DNA from: Valencia hispanica
Taxonomy: Eukaryota > Chordata > Actinopteri > Cyprinodontiformes > Valenciidae
Length of the DNA stretch: 64,000 nucleotides
Direction: 5' to 3'
NCBI GenBank assembly: GCA_963556495.2
Contig: OY747702.1
Coordinates: 28,248,403 to 28,312,402 of the forward strand
Both the position numbers and the translations under genes were made by a program. A model generated the notes under the pieces. The model did no database searches, was not told where the DNA came from, and saw only the letters and a program-made list of their open reading frames with translations. Positions 1 to 11,057 of the stretch are shown here, piece after piece. Positions within the stretch are counted from its first letter, which is position 1; every line of letters begins with the position of its first letter.

Positions 1-471
1 ATCCATGCGTTTATCTTTAGTCGGATTGATTACTGCAACAGCATCTTCACAGGTCTGCCTAAAAAGTCAATCAGACAGCTGCAGCTGATCCAGAACGCTG
101 CCGCTCGCGTCCTCACTAGATCCAGGAAAGTAGAGCACATCACCCCAGTTCTAAAGTCCTTACACTGGCTCCCTGTAGCTCAGAGAATAGACTTTAAAAT
201 ACTTTTACTAGTTTATAAATCATTACATGGCTTAGCACCAAAATATGTTGAAGACCTGTTGTCATGGTACCAACCACCAAGACCACTCAGGTCCTCCAAC
301 TCTAGCCTACTAAACATCCCTAGACTCAGAACTAAACATGGAGAAGCAGCTTTGAGTTTCTATGCTCCCCTTATCTGGAACAGACTTCCTGACGAGTGTA
401 GAGCTGCTGAAACTCTGAACTGCTTTAAATCGAGACTAAAAACCCATCTGTTTAGAATTGCCTTTGAGTAA
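1..471 (+). pseudogene. L2-B ORF2 C-terminal domain (156 codons visible)
   Basis: This is the C-terminal region of the LINE ORF2 protein, downstream of the reverse transcriptase core. It reads without interruption in frame 1 from the first base of the window. Motifs typical of L2/CR1-type ORF2 ends are visible: SRIDYCNS, LQLIQNAAARVLT, HITPVLKSLHWLPV, FKILLLVYKSL, a SFYAPLIWNRLP block and the final FKSRLKTHLF. It closely resembles the C-termini at 12500-12975 and 40221-40739. This copy has no stop or frameshift in the visible part, so it may be younger than those two. Whether the upstream endonuclease and RT are intact cannot be seen. It is not a host gene. Confidence 0.85.
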
Positions 472-670
472 ATGCTTGATGTTATATGTATGAAATGTGT
501 TCATGCTCTCTTGCTTTTTTTTATTTTTCTCTTGCTTTATTGTGTATCATGTATAATGTCTGTTTCTTTTATGTGTTTCTTTTAAATCACCAAATCATGT
601 AAAGCACCTTGAATTGCCCTGCTGTTGAAAGTGTGCTATACAAATAAAATTGCCTTGCCTTGCCTTGCCT
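1..670 (+). mobile_element. L2/Maui-type LINE, family B, 3' end (cut by window edge)
   Basis: This is the 3' part of an L2-clade non-LTR retrotransposon that enters from beyond the left edge. The reading frame is open from base 1 to the stop at 469-471. It is followed by a ~200-bp 3' UTR with an AAATAAAATTG motif and a short (TTGCC)n tail ending at 670. The same tail occurs at 12976-13210 and 40800-40984, which defines the family called B here. An L2 family A tail follows immediately at 671. Confidence 0.85.
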
Positions 671-759
671 ATAAATGTATTGAAATTACTTCTTGTTAAG
701 TGCCTTGAGATGAGATCTGTTGTGAATTGGCACAATATAAATAAAAACTGAATTGAATT
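671..759 (+). mobile_element. L2 family A 3' tail fragment (~89 bp)
   Basis: This matches the last ~90 bases of the L2-A element at 25089-30066, with the shared word TTAAGTGCCTTGAGATGA and a TGAATTGAATT tail. It is a severely 5'-truncated insertion directly abutting the (TTGCC)n tail of the family B element. The two LINE families carry different 3' tail repeats. Confidence 0.8.
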
Positions 760-910
760 TTACGGCGAGACTGCGAACACCACTGCTGCCTCCTCCACTA
801 TTCGTGTATTTTATCCTACTGTTTCTACAGCGTCTTCTGCTATTTCCGGGGAGGCTTACATTCCCACTACCTCTGTCACCCTGCTACCGCCGGGGGTGCT
901 CCTCAGAATA
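760..910. other. Unassigned
   Basis: GC-moderate sequence between an L2 tail and a DNA transposon fragment. No coding or repeat signature recognised. Confidence 0.4.
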
Positions 911-1090
911 TGAGGTTGCTTCTACACTAACAAGGCAACGGTTATACAGGGTATATCCCACCTAACCTTATACCTGTTCACACACACACAACGCATTGTT
1001 TACGACCTCCTCCCCCCCTCCGCCCGCTGGCGCAACCCCGACTAGTAGGCATATGCGAAAAAAAGGCAGACCCACACATATGACGTCATA
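911..1090 (-). mobile_element. DNA transposon fragment, same family as the host of L2-A
   Basis: The reverse complement of about 911-1090 matches 24941-25088 joined to 30066-30113. Shared features include a TGACGTCATATAT word, a GGGTCTGCCTTTTTTT run, a GCGCCAGCGGGCGG-like block and the terminal sequence GGTTGCTTC(T/C)ACACTAAC. Here the sequence GGGATATACCCTGTATAAC is continuous, whereas at 25 kb it is split by the L2-A insertion, so this copy preserves the empty site. The superfamily is not assigned: the terminal repeats are short and no transposase is visible. The inner end is truncated near 1090. Confidence 0.75.
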
Positions 1091-1239
1091 TATGGGGCGG
1101 AAAATCGAAGTCTATTGGCTAAAATAAATTGCCAGTCACTTTGAAATGCATAGGGGTCTATGGGAGGAAGGTGGGACTTAGGAAGAATAACAAATATTGT
1201 GTTGCACTAGCCATTTATCATATTGTTGAACCCCACTAT
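1091..1239. other. Unassigned
   Basis: No feature recognised. It may be a continuation of the neighbouring transposon in diverged form. Confidence 0.35.
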
Positions 1240-1770
1240 CATTTTATAGATTTATGAAACTTTGATACATAAATATATTCTCCGGACTGCAGCTTTAATC
1301 TCTTCTCACCAAGCTGATTGTCTATTGTAAATTGGCTTGTCCCAGTCTTGTGCATGTGTACTATCTCGTCCCTGGTGTCCTTGGACAGCTCTCTGGTCTT
1401 GGCCATGGTGGAGGTTGGAGTCAGACTGTTTGAAGGTGTGGACAGGTGTCCTTTATACAAATAATAAGTTCAAACAGGTGCCATTAATACAGGTAAGGAG
1501 GGGAGCACAGAAGAATTTCTTAAAGAAGATGTAACAGGTCTGTGAGAACAAGAATTCTTGCTTGTTTGTAAATGCTAAATACAAATTTTCTATACCATTA
1601 TACACATTAATTATTTAAAAAAATTATACAATGTGATTTCCTGGATATGTTTTACATTCTGTCTCTCACAATTGAAGTGCACTGTATGATGAAAATTACA
1701 GACCTCTCATCTTTTTAAGTGGGACAACTTGCACAATCAGTGGCTGTCAAATACTTTTTTGCCCCACTTT
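1240..1770 (-). mobile_element. Tc1-like transposon relic, 5' half
   Basis: Read on the minus strand, bases near 1402 down to ~1300 encode [19 protein letters not shown], the N-terminal start of a Tc1-type transposase with its helix-turn-helix. It breaks up after about 35 residues. Upstream on the same strand (1450-1770) lies the terminal region, including the words GAAAATTACAGACCTCTC and CAAATACTTTTTTGCCCCAC, as in many fish Tc1 inverted repeats. A second fragment of this family lies at 45960-46165. Catalytic residues are absent, so it is dead. Confidence 0.75.
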
Positions 1771-1857
1771 ATCCCACCGTTTCACACAAATCAATTAACT
1801 GAAACTCCTGACTGAAATTTGTTATGAGTAAAAAGCACATCAGTTTTTTTAGGGTGC

Positions 1858-2230
1858 AATGGACTCCAAAAAAATCAGCTAGAAGCTTGATGGGAAGGTG
1901 ACAGCTTTTGGGGCAATTATTGGGAAATTAAGAAAATATAAAATGACTATCAGTCACACTTGGTCTGGAGCTTGATTAAGAGTCTCCTGTCTCATGATGT
2001 GAGGATGATCATGAAAAACTGAGGGATCAACTTATAGCTACATGAGAGGAGTTTTTTAATTATCCGATGGGCATTAGGCCACAGTTCCCAGGAACACACA
2101 ACACTGCAATGGACTGAAATCTTACATCCTCCTCTAGAAGGCACAAGTATGAGCCTGTGTTAGATTTTCACAGGGACATCCAAGTCATTCAGAGAAGGTT
2201 TTGGAGAAAAACTGTGTTTCAGATGTTTTG
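1858..2230 (+). mobile_element. Tc1-like transposase relic, middle part
   Basis: Degenerate plus-strand sequence resembles the HTH-to-linker part of Tc1-type transposase genes, for example GGCAATTATTGGGAAATTAAG, AAAATGACTATCAGTCAC and GAGGGATCAACTT. It has many stops and indels. It probably belongs to the same relic as the C-terminal piece at 3387-3800. The gap between them is filled by a Brinker-domain transposon, but identity of the two halves as one copy is inference. Confidence 0.55.
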
Positions 2231-2427
2231 CATTCGCTCAATCCATCTTGACTGAACGAAGAGAAGAGCTGCGTATTTCTTTTTTTTTTTACTGGCTAAC
2301 GGCCTCTCGGGACACTATAGCAGGAAGTGTAAAAGTGAGACAGACATGTGGGGAAAGATTATGTGATGACGAAGAAACTACCGGTAGTTTTCATGCACAC
2401 ACCCTCATCAGGGAAAACACACAAAGA

Positions 2428-2643
2428 AATGCATATAATGAAACTTTTAAGTTAGAGGCAATTGAACTTGCCATCAAAGAAGGAAATAGGGCTACTGCAT
2501 ATAAGCTTGACATCAAAGAACCAATGGTCAGACGGAGGAGGCAGCGGGAAGAGCTGAGTCAGTGTAAAAAGAAGACAAAAGCTTTCAGAGGACATAAAGA
2601 CACTGAAGAAGACGACCTCAGTGGCTTTAGTGCGCAAGAGTAA
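2428..2643 (+). pseudogene. Brinker-type HTH of a transposase (N-terminal fragment)
   Basis: The frame that ends at 2643 encodes NETFKLEAIELAIKEGNRAT followed by a VRRRRQREELSQ segment. This is the typical layout of a Brinker DNA-binding domain (homeodomain-like HTH) found at the N-terminus of some pogo-like transposases: FKL..I..A...GNRAAA...G......VRRWR. In this copy the usual tryptophan of the VRRWR motif is replaced by R. The frame continues with acidic sequence and then stops, and no catalytic DDE region follows. Sequence upstream of about codon 55 looks like non-coding lead read through by chance. Non-functional relic. Confidence 0.6.
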
Positions 2644-2932
2644 GATGAAGATAGCAACCAATGACTTTTCTGGTAGGCTAAAGTATGTTTTATTTTCTAA
2701 CCAGGCATGTTACTGTCGTTTTGGTGCTGTGTTTTATTTTCTAATCCTACATGTTACTCTCGTGTTGTGTTGATGCCATGTAGGTGCCCCGTACTGCCGG
2801 TTTCCAGGCAGACTTTGAAGAAAAAGCACGTCTTAAATTGAAACAAATTTTTTTTTTGTGTACTGTGTTTCTGGGTAAATATCTCATGTTTCAACATGAA
2901 AACTTCTCGCTTGTACTCAGGTGCGGCCTATA

Positions 2933-3040
2933 TATCCATCCATCCATCCATCCATCCATCCATCCATCCATCCATCCATCCATCCATCCATCCATCCATC
3001 CATCCATCCATCCATCCATCCATCCATTCATCCATCCATC
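2933..3040. repeat. (ATCC)n microsatellite
   Basis: About 26 copies of the tetranucleotide with one interruption (CCATTCATCC) near 3026. On the minus strand this is the (GGAT)n tail of the adjacent Rex3-like LINE, so the microsatellite grew from a retrotransposon tail. Confidence 0.95.
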
Positions 3041-3290
3041 TTCTTCCGCTTATCCGGGGTCGGGTCGCAGGGGCAGCAGCTTAAGCAAAGAGACCCAGAC
3101 TTCCCTCTCCCCAGCCACTTGGGCCAGCTCCTCGGGAGGAATCCCAAGAGCCCTGACACTCTCGGTCACCACCCAGAGTTCGTGACCATAGATGAGGGTA
3201 GGAACCTAGATCGACCGGTACAGCGCCCGCATAACTGCAGACGCCCTACCAATCTGTCTATCGATCTCCCACTCCATTTTTCCCTCATTC
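3040..3290 (-). mobile_element. Rex3-like (RTE clade) LINE 3' end
   Basis: On the minus strand the sequence reads ...GAGAGGGAAGTCTGGGTCTC...CTGCTGCCCCTGCGACCCGAC...GGATAAGCGGAAGAAGATGG and runs into (GGAT)n. This is the characteristic end of teleost Rex3 elements, whose ORF2 reaches almost to the tail. Upstream it retains TATGGTCACGAACTCTGGGT, but sequence between this and the terminal block appears deleted. 5'-truncated, no functional coding capacity. Confidence 0.8.
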
Positions 3291-3386
3291 GTGAACGGAC
3301 TATATATGTACTAAATACATTTTCTTCTAATATTTTTCTGGTGCGGCTGATATTCAGATCCGCTCAATAGTCCGAAAATTACAGTA

Positions 3387-3800
3387 CACCAGATCATGAA
3401 ATACTTATTGCTCCAGCTGTAAATACTGACAAAGATAACTTATTAGAGGTTGCAAAGGACTTGAAAATGGGGCAAGAGGGAATCTTCCAGCAGGACAACT
3501 CGTAAACATACAGCCAGTGCCACAGTTGGATGGTTAAGATCAAAGGATACTGTATTCAAGACTTAAAATGGCCCAGTCACGATCCTGACCTAGATCTAGT
3601 ATGAGATAATGTGGCAAGAAATGACAGCTAATGTTCACAGATGCTCTCCTAACAAGAATAAAGAAAAAAAGAGAATATGCTAATTTGTGTTGGTGTATCA
3701 CAGAAAAATACTATAAATTAAATATGTGGGTGTGAAATGACAAAATGTAAAAAGGTTTATGAATATTTTTGTTAGGGGTTTATTCCTCAAAAGTTTTTTC
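3387..3800 (+). mobile_element. Tc1-like transposase relic, C-terminal part
   Basis: At 3420-3650 the plus strand retains a decayed catalytic region. FQQDNS with a stop stands in place of FQQDNDPKHTA, then KWPSHDPDLDLV in place of EWPSQSPDLNPIE. The final Glu is therefore lost. The downstream part to ~3800 resembles a Tc1 3' end. Probably continuous with 1858-2230 before the Brinker element inserted. Confidence 0.7.
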
Positions 3801-5426
3801 AGATACGATGTATTGTTTGCCAAATAGTGTAATACTACTAATATTATAACATAAAAAGTAGATAATTACTCCATTACCAAGACTGGTTCTCAAAAAGAAA
3901 AGAAAATATGAGTGTATTTCTGTTGTCTTTTTAACATCCCACCTTTATATTTATTTATAAGGAAGGGGACAGTATGATGGCAAAAAAAAAACTGATGTTC
4001 AGACTATTAATTATGAGTCATAATTACTGTCTTTTCATGAGCGACATAATTCTGCCTCAAAGGATGATTAGAAAAGAAGTCAAGATTATTTGCTTGGCAT
4101 TTCAAACAGAACTAAACTGATTCTAGTTTGGTTTACAATTCAACATGTCTAGGTTTTTTAATCAGTTAGCACAATTCCTCAGCAAACAAGATTATTTGAG
4201 TCCAGACCCAGGGATGAAATGAACCAGGATCCCGCTCCCAGTTTTGGTGCTGACTAATCACAGAAGACGTGTATTTCAGGTCTGTGTGGGCAGTATATAA
4301 ATGAGAAAGAAACAAAATTGTAAATCTTCTTTTTGTTCTGTAAAACCCTTAAAATACAATGATTTTGAATGTTTAGACAGTGGCTTCTGTTAAACAAAAG
4401 TCTTGTTTACTAATTATGTTTCATTGTTAAAACCAAAAGGATTTAATACAGATAACTTTATAAGCTGAACCTTTCTCAGCTTGTATTTGTTTTAAAGTCA
4501 TCATTAGAAATTTGCACAAAAACTGTAAAAGGATGATATTTCTGCTGCTGGCTGTGATGTTTTGTTTCAGTGTTCAGTTCATGCGCAGGAACATGCTCTG
4601 AGGCAGGTGGAGATACAAAATGTTCCCATCTACTTGTTCCAGGCTGACGGTGTCGCTCAGATATAGCTACGGGGCTGGCATGTTTGCTTCTCCAGGTGAT
4701 GGCCACCTCGGAGACAGAGGCCCTGACCAGTTTTTGGCCCACTCTGCCGTGCCAACTCTGCCAAGTTACTGTCAGCTGGACATTAACTGGAAGTGACGCA
4801 CACACACACCACCTTGCTGGGCTTTGTACCGAAGGCGTAATATTAGAACCTGAGAAAGGGTGAAGCAGAAAAAAAAGGCTACGCAACAATTTGAAATCAT
4901 GAAATCTGAGCATAGATCTGCCACCCTCAGACCTAACCACATCAATTGAAAGAATGCTGAAGTATCTGACCCGGCATCAGCGGTGGAGGACTGGTGGGGG
5001 GTGTTGCTGGTGGGCTCAAGCAACTCAGAGAAGAGATTTGCAGAGACAGCCCGTAACAGCTCCCTTGGAACCAATGACTCAGATATGCAGATGTGTTTAC
5101 TTGCCTTCTGTTTCCCACCTCAGCTGGCACACAAAAGGCAGAGGAAATGAAAGAGCTTCATAATGTCTTTAAGTGTTTCAATTATATATTTATATTCTGC
5201 TATAAAGAACTCATTTTTTTTACTGAAACTTAGACAAGCACTTCAAATGCCTCTTCCCCTCTATTCCCTCACTCCCTTCCGAGGGTATTCATCTTTAGTC
5301 TAATGTGCAGCTCTGCTCTCTGTTAGTTTCTTTCTTACACCATGCCAGCAGAGTCATCTGCAAAGGGACTCATGTAGGGATTAAAAAACATCAACAGCTC
5401 CCCTTTAAGAGCGAGGTAGAGGGAGA

Positions 5427-5428
<2 letters not shown>
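3801..5428. other. Unassigned, mostly unique-looking DNA
   Basis: AT-rich up to ~4500, more balanced afterwards. Several overlapping open frames near 4476-5163 on both strands lack recognisable motifs, do not share a reading direction and look random. No splice-bounded exon or repeat end recognised. Confidence 0.4.

Positions 5429-5476
<48 letters not shown>
5429..5476. repeat. (GA)n microsatellite
   Basis: Nearly pure GA dinucleotide run with one A insertion (GAAAGA) near 5459. Confidence 0.95.
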
Positions 5477-6745
5477 AGCACAGTGCAGAAAAATGAAACA
5501 CAGAAAACAACTCCAGACAGTTTTGAGAAAACTTGCAGAGAGAGAATGCAGATTGTCACCTGACCCTGAGGCAAGGCAGCTCTAAATATAATAAAGAGAA
5601 GACAAGAGAAGAAGGCGAGGCGACACAACAAGGGTAATGTGTTTTCTCTGCTGGTGTCGTCTGGCAGATCTGGGATGATTGAGTGCTGATGCCTGCCTGG
5701 GCCGCTTTAGAGAAGATCGTCTACCCCCCAACGCCCCCTCACCCCCTCTCTTTTTCTCCTTTCAGCTTGTACTCACAAGGCACAGCCCTCTGCATGATGC
5801 ATATGAGCACACATGATCTCGCAGATTCACATGTTGTCAGAACCGCAGAAACATCAAGGTGTATTACCTGTCAACATCTCAGAATCTCTTCATCTCTCTG
5901 TTTGGCAAATTAACACTTTATCTTTGTGCATGTGTGTGGTTTTCTCCTTGCTGGATGTGGGTCTTAATTATAACAGGGTTTAGTGAATTAGGCCAAGATG
6001 TGTAATAGACTCACATTTGCATAATCTCTGTTGAATAAAACCTCAGCGACAAACAAGCAAGCACAAAATTGTACCTTCTTGCCCACATGGTGCAACTTCA
6101 CTACACAAGACTCTTACAGAGGCGTGTTGGTGACAGTAATCTATAGCGTTTACTTGCTGAATTTAGGGATTAATCTCTATACATTTTGGAAATGTATTGT
6201 GAAATAGGACAGCAGCAGATACAGACAAACAGGTGTCGGATAGAGAGGAAGTTGACTGGCCTGATTCCACGATCCAGTTTCCCAAGGCTTCCACACCCCT
6301 GCAGCTGTCCTCCACAATATGAGAAACATGTGTGTCTGCGTTTTCGGATGTGTGTGAATGTGTGTATTTGCAATGCATACTTGCGGTTATGACAAATTCG
6401 CTCCTCTCTGTGTGCCAATAGCCACGACAAGGGTCTAAGCTGACAAAAGCAAATACAAAAAGTAATCATACATCTGTTACAGTTAAATGTTTATCCACTT
6501 AGCTAAAGTTTACTAGTTTGTATCTAATCTTTAGAGGTTATCAGAGTTTGAAGTTGCCTGACCTGCTTGTGAATGAGATTCCATGATGTTCAAAGAGAAG
6601 TCATATAACAGGTTTTTAGGGCTTTTGGCTGTTTTGCATGCCAGAATGTTTTGAACTGAGCAGTGACAGCCACACAACTCAAGAATCTACTTCAACTCTC
6701 TTCATTTCTATCGGAAAACATTCCCAGTCTCTTTTCCTCTCCCAC
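5477..6745. other. Unassigned
   Basis: No coding, RNA or repeat signature recognised. The open frames at 6163-6469 overlap on both strands and carry no motif. Confidence 0.4.
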
Positions 6746-6769
6746 TGTGTGTGTGCGCGTGTGTGTAGG

Positions 6770-6837
<68 letters not shown>

Positions 6838-6850
6838 TGTGTGTGTGTTT
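6746..6850. repeat. (TG)n/(TGCG)n microsatellite
   Basis: A TG-rich start passes into about 14 TGCG units (6782-6837) and back to TG. It is alternating purine-pyrimidine throughout, so it is a good candidate for Z-DNA formation. Open frames rich in Cys/Val/Arg or His/Thr here are products of the repeat. Confidence 0.95.
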
Positions 6851-7785
6851 CCTTCACCGTCCTCTCTCTGAAGTTGCATATCATTTGAAAAAGAAAAGGG
6901 GAAGGAACATGAATAAAAACTGAAGGCACTTCTCTTAGATATGTCTCTTGATGCTCTTCAGATCTTAAGGGCTTCATTACATGAAAATGTAGGGTTATTC
7001 CAAGAAACTGAGGGACTGTGACTCCTGTAATCTACCGTACAGGATTTGAGAACATGTACTTTTTAATGTCCTTTTTCTTTATGTTTTTTCTTTTTTGGGG
7101 GAGTTTGGGGGAGTAGTAGAAGGAAATTCTTGATAAATCTTTAATTATTTCAGAAAATAAAAACAGCAAACATAAAAATGTATGATGTGAAAACATTTTA
7201 AAATGTAGAAAACTAATTTAGAAATGTTTTAATGATTCAAGGTCTGTTGCTGGATGCTTACCCTTACTGCCTACATTAGTTCTGTTTATTTTCAATTGCA
7301 GGAGCGATCTTAGGTCACACATTATGACTGACATAGGGAGAAGATAGCGTTTCTCATCATTTGAAAGTTTCTGAAAATCCTTGGTTTTGCGTATGTGATG
7401 TTACAAACCTCAATAGGACTCTGGTATTTTTGATGCTTTATAGGGATTTTTTTAATGTGCCTCCAACAAAAGCCTAAATGAACTGTGAGTAAGCTTTCTG
7501 TGGCAGCACACATTTTTGCTTTTACTTGCAGTTCTTCATTCTGAATTTTCAAATACGTAGGAAGTTCCTCTTAGACTTAAGCTCTTCTTGTAGGGAAGTT
7601 GGGGCCACCATCAGTCCTACCAACGAAAAGCCCTCCATCAGTGTTTATTGTGTGCAATTAAGAGTGAGAAGTCACTGAACAAAAAGGATTAAATAATGAT
7701 TTTGGCATGAAATCTATAGTCATAAATATAGCTAAAAGAACTTGAAAAAAAAACTCAGGAATGTTCTATATTACAAGTATCAACA
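6851..7785. other. Unassigned AT-rich DNA
   Basis: No feature recognised. Confidence 0.4.
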
Positions 7786-8676
7786 ATGCCTTGCCAAAGT
7801 ATTCATATAATATGTTACGTCACAACCACAAATTTCCATATAATTTATTGACAACAATACAGAGTAGTGCATAATTTTGAAGTGCTTTTCATTTTTGTAA
7901 ATATTTTAATGGGTAAATTTTTGAAACTGAGCCCCATGGATAAACACATCTTGAAATTACTTTTCACTGCTTTCATGGCTGCAAAAAACTCTACCATTTT
8001 TGCACATTTTGAAACTTCTTCCAAAGTAAGTTTAGATCTCACCCACTGTAGCTCTGGCATATGTTTCTGGTTATTGTCCTGTCGGAAGGTGAACCTCTAA
8101 CCCAGTTTCAAGTCTTTGCAGACTCCGACAGGTTTTGTTCCAAGATTGTCCTGTATTTACCTAAGTTCATCTACTCACCAACTTTTACCAACCTCCATGT
8201 GCCTGCTGAAGAAAAGCTTTCCCATGACATAATACTCCCAGCACCATATGCCACAGTAGTAGTGTGTATTCATGGTGATATGCAGTGTTAGTGTTCAGCT
8301 ACACATAAGATTTTGCATGTGGGCTAGAAAGCCCTCATGGGAATTCCTATAATTTTTCAACATGGCTTTCTTGTGGCCAGATTTCTAGAGATTGTGACTA
8401 CTTATTATGATTAATTCTCTGATCAGTCATTTCAGGTGGACGGTCACGTCTTTGTATGTTGGTCCAGATGTGATAACAATTGCAATTCAAGAAAATGTGA
8501 GAAAAAAAACTGAACTGTGTTAAAAGAAATAAAATCATATGATATTTTCCTTCCACATATTTTACACTACTAATTTTAATTTTTCACATAAAACCCCAAT
8601 CCAAAGTTAAAGTTTGTGGTTGCAACTTAACAAAATGTGAAGAGGTGTGATTACATTTATAAGGCTGTGTATAACA
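7786..8676 (-). mobile_element. Tc1-like transposon relic (internally deleted)
   Basis: Both ends show the fish Tc1 terminal pattern. The left has TGCCTTGCCAAAGTATTCAT, a CACAACCACAAA word and AGTAGTGCATAATTTTGAAG. The right has AAAGTTTGTGGTTGCAAC and AAAATGTGAAGAGG. The interior (8041-8300, minus strand) retains a decayed middle part of the transposase gene, corresponding to the region between the first catalytic Asp and the FQQDND block of the intact copy at 58568-59587. Large parts are deleted and no frame is usable. Confidence 0.75.
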
Positions 8677-9649
8677 AAACCATTATCATAACTGAACATT
8701 TCTGTTTTGTTTGTTGTCATAGTAGAACAAACTAAACAAGGTGTCATCATTAAAAGCAAACCAAACCTGTGACCTTTACCCACTTTTTCCCACCCCTTGT
8801 GTTTTAAGAAAATAAGATTTAAGACAAGTACAATTTTTTACCTGTCTCTCGTTGACCCTCAGGGACTTTTGCTAGTGGGAATGCTCGACTATGTATGGCA
8901 AGGTCACATTGTCTACTGCCTCATATTCATCAATACAGAGTAAAAAAGAAGCACTGTTCACATCTGAGTCCCTGGTAATCTTGATAAGTAGATGAGAAAC
9001 AGCACCTCCTATTGGTGAGCAATTTAACTGCTTTCTGGGGCAGTCAAAAATGTATACATTTCTTTTATCTTGTTTTGGAAGTTTGTCATTTTATAAGAAT
9101 TTTTGTGTTTCTTTAGTTAGTTTTTACTTATTAAAGTAAAAGCTCCTGGCCCTGGCCATGACTCCAGGAGATAAGATATCTTACTTTCCTTCATAACCTC
9201 ACAACTTGGCTACTTTAGTGAAACTTGGTTTGGGGTTCACAGCAAAGCTCTTGCATTACTTCAGAATCTCTAAAACTCTGTTGCCAGGGCTCTTGATTAA
9301 CCAAATTTTGTTAACACATCAATCCAACCCTCACTCAGATGTACTGGCTGTCAGTAAAGTTTTACACTTACAACAGATCATTCTGGACTGCTTTCTACTG
9401 ACATTTTCTGTGCTTTATTAATGTATATATTTATAAACTCCTAAAGCATAATTAACTTACCAAAACATGTAATCTAACCAAATCTATCCCCCCTTGCTCC
9501 AACCCATACATGTTGCAAATTTGTTCTGAAGGGTTAAGTTCAGGGGGAAAACTTCAAATGAAATAGAAGCTCACCTACAGTTGCAAATATCCTAAAAATG
9601 TTCCCTCTTCAGAACATTTTTCATACTGACACAAAAACTATATGTATAT
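8677..9649. other. Unassigned AT-rich DNA
   Basis: No feature recognised. The open frame near 9206-9421 has no motif. Confidence 0.4.
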
Positions 9650-10136
9650 TCATGTTTTAACTACATATTACAACTATATGAGCCCCACGATTAGTTATCT
9701 GGATAAAGCACCCGAGAGCTGACCTCGAAGCACGGCATGTGGATACTATCAGAGAACAAACATTTCCCGACACACACAAAGTGAAGATTACATCACCAGC
9801 CCAGACAGCTGCACGCACTGACAGAGAACAAACATTTCCAGCAAGTATTCCAATGTCATCAGACTCATCATGACCTAATGACTCTCCGTTTAGATATTTC
9901 TCAGACAAACTGAAAGCACAAATTAGAATTGGGTCACAACTAACACTGAAACTTGGACTACATCAGGCCTCTGGGACTAACACTGGATGTATTCTGCACA
10001 ACTAGTAATAATGAATATCTGATATACAAGGGAACCGGAAGTCGTCGGGCCACCCCGATAAAATCATTCAAGTCATTACAAGCAAGAGAAAACTAAAACT
10101 AAAGCCAAACGCTCTTATAATAAAACAAATCTCAAA

Positions 10137-11057
10137 TTGATCACCTGTCAGAAGGTTCAGCTACCGATTATCAAACCACTTAAGTTTGCTTTATTAAATA
10201 TTAGGTCTTTATCAGGAAAGTCACTCCTTATCAATGAATTCATCACTGAACATAAAATACATGCCCTGTTTTTATCAGAAACCTGGCTAGATGTAAATAA
10301 TGAAAAATCTGTATTGATAGAATCTACTCCTCCAAACTACAATTTCTTAAGCGAAGGCAGGAAACACAGATGAGGTGGAGGCGTAGCCACAATTTTTCAT
10401 AACTCAATGAACTTTAAAAAGGTATACCTGGGCATATTTGACTCTTTTGAATATCTAGCCAACCAGATAAATGAGCTTAAAAAAGCACTTTTTCTAAGTT
10501 TATATAAGCCCCGAAAACTTAACTCTAACTTCTTTAATGAATTCAGCGACCTTCTTTCGATAATTTGTATTGATTATGACCAATGGATCATACTGACAAG
10601 CCCCAGGATAGAATAGCAAAAACATTAAGTGACACTCTTCACAACTTCAGCCTGACTCAGCCTGTCAACAACCAACACACAATAGAGGACACACTTTGGA
10701 CTTAATTATCAGCAAATAGGTTTAACTATATCTGACATCTTGATTATTGATATTGCGCTATCTGACCATTTCTGTGTTTTCTTTGAAAGTACCATCTCTG
10801 CTAAACTATCTAGCCACAGTGAGATAACTGTAAAAAAGCGTTTTCTCAGGGACAGTTCAGTTGAAACCTTTAAAAGTATTTACCCTTCCACCACATCCCC
10901 CTCATTTCCCAACTCCAACTCAGTAAACAAGCTGGTAGATAATTTCCTCGTGAAAATGTCAGACATCTTTGATTCCATTGCTCTGACTAAAGTTAAATTA
11001 GTCTCAGGTAGAAAGAAATCTCCGTGGACAAGCGATCCACTGGTACGTAGTGAATAA
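10137..11057 (+). pseudogene. L2-B ORF2 endonuclease remnant
   Basis: Fragments of an APE-type LINE endonuclease in shifting frames: LLNIRSLSGKS (first strand with Asn), LFLSETWLD (catalytic Glu), then a stop within the GGGVA loop (HR*GGGVATIF). There is also a decayed LSLYKP segment and a SDHF block (IALSDHFCVFF) with the final catalytic His. A linker follows, with KKSPWTSDPLVRSE. At least three frame interruptions. It aligns by motif with the better-preserved family A domain at 26466-27150. Not functional. Confidence 0.75.

Larger units (their letters stand above)
2250..3386 (+). mobile_element. Brinker-domain (pogo-like) DNA transposon, decayed, with Rex3 insertion
   Basis: The left part (from ~2277) carries a non-coding lead and a transposase N-terminus. 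The right part includes a CATGAAAACTTCTCGCTTG-like stretch and GGTGCGGC repeats, and ends with AGTCCGAAAATTACAGTA at 3386. The same right end is present at 32870-33033 and a piece at 61995-62085. The family shows 'actataagcc'/'ccgaaaattacggta' type ends. Left terminal repeats are missing here. A Rex3-like LINE end with a large ATCC microsatellite sits inside at 2933-3290. Assignment to pogo-like elements rests on the Brinker-type HTH; no DDE catalytic part is seen. Confidence 0.6.

Noticed and set aside
4476..5163. Cluster of overlapping open frames (up to 154 codons)
   Set aside because: Frames on both strands overlap and none has a recognisable domain, consistent start context or exon-like boundary.
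6638..6977. Cys/Val- and His/Thr-rich peptides
   Set aside because: Encoded by the TG/TGCG microsatellite.
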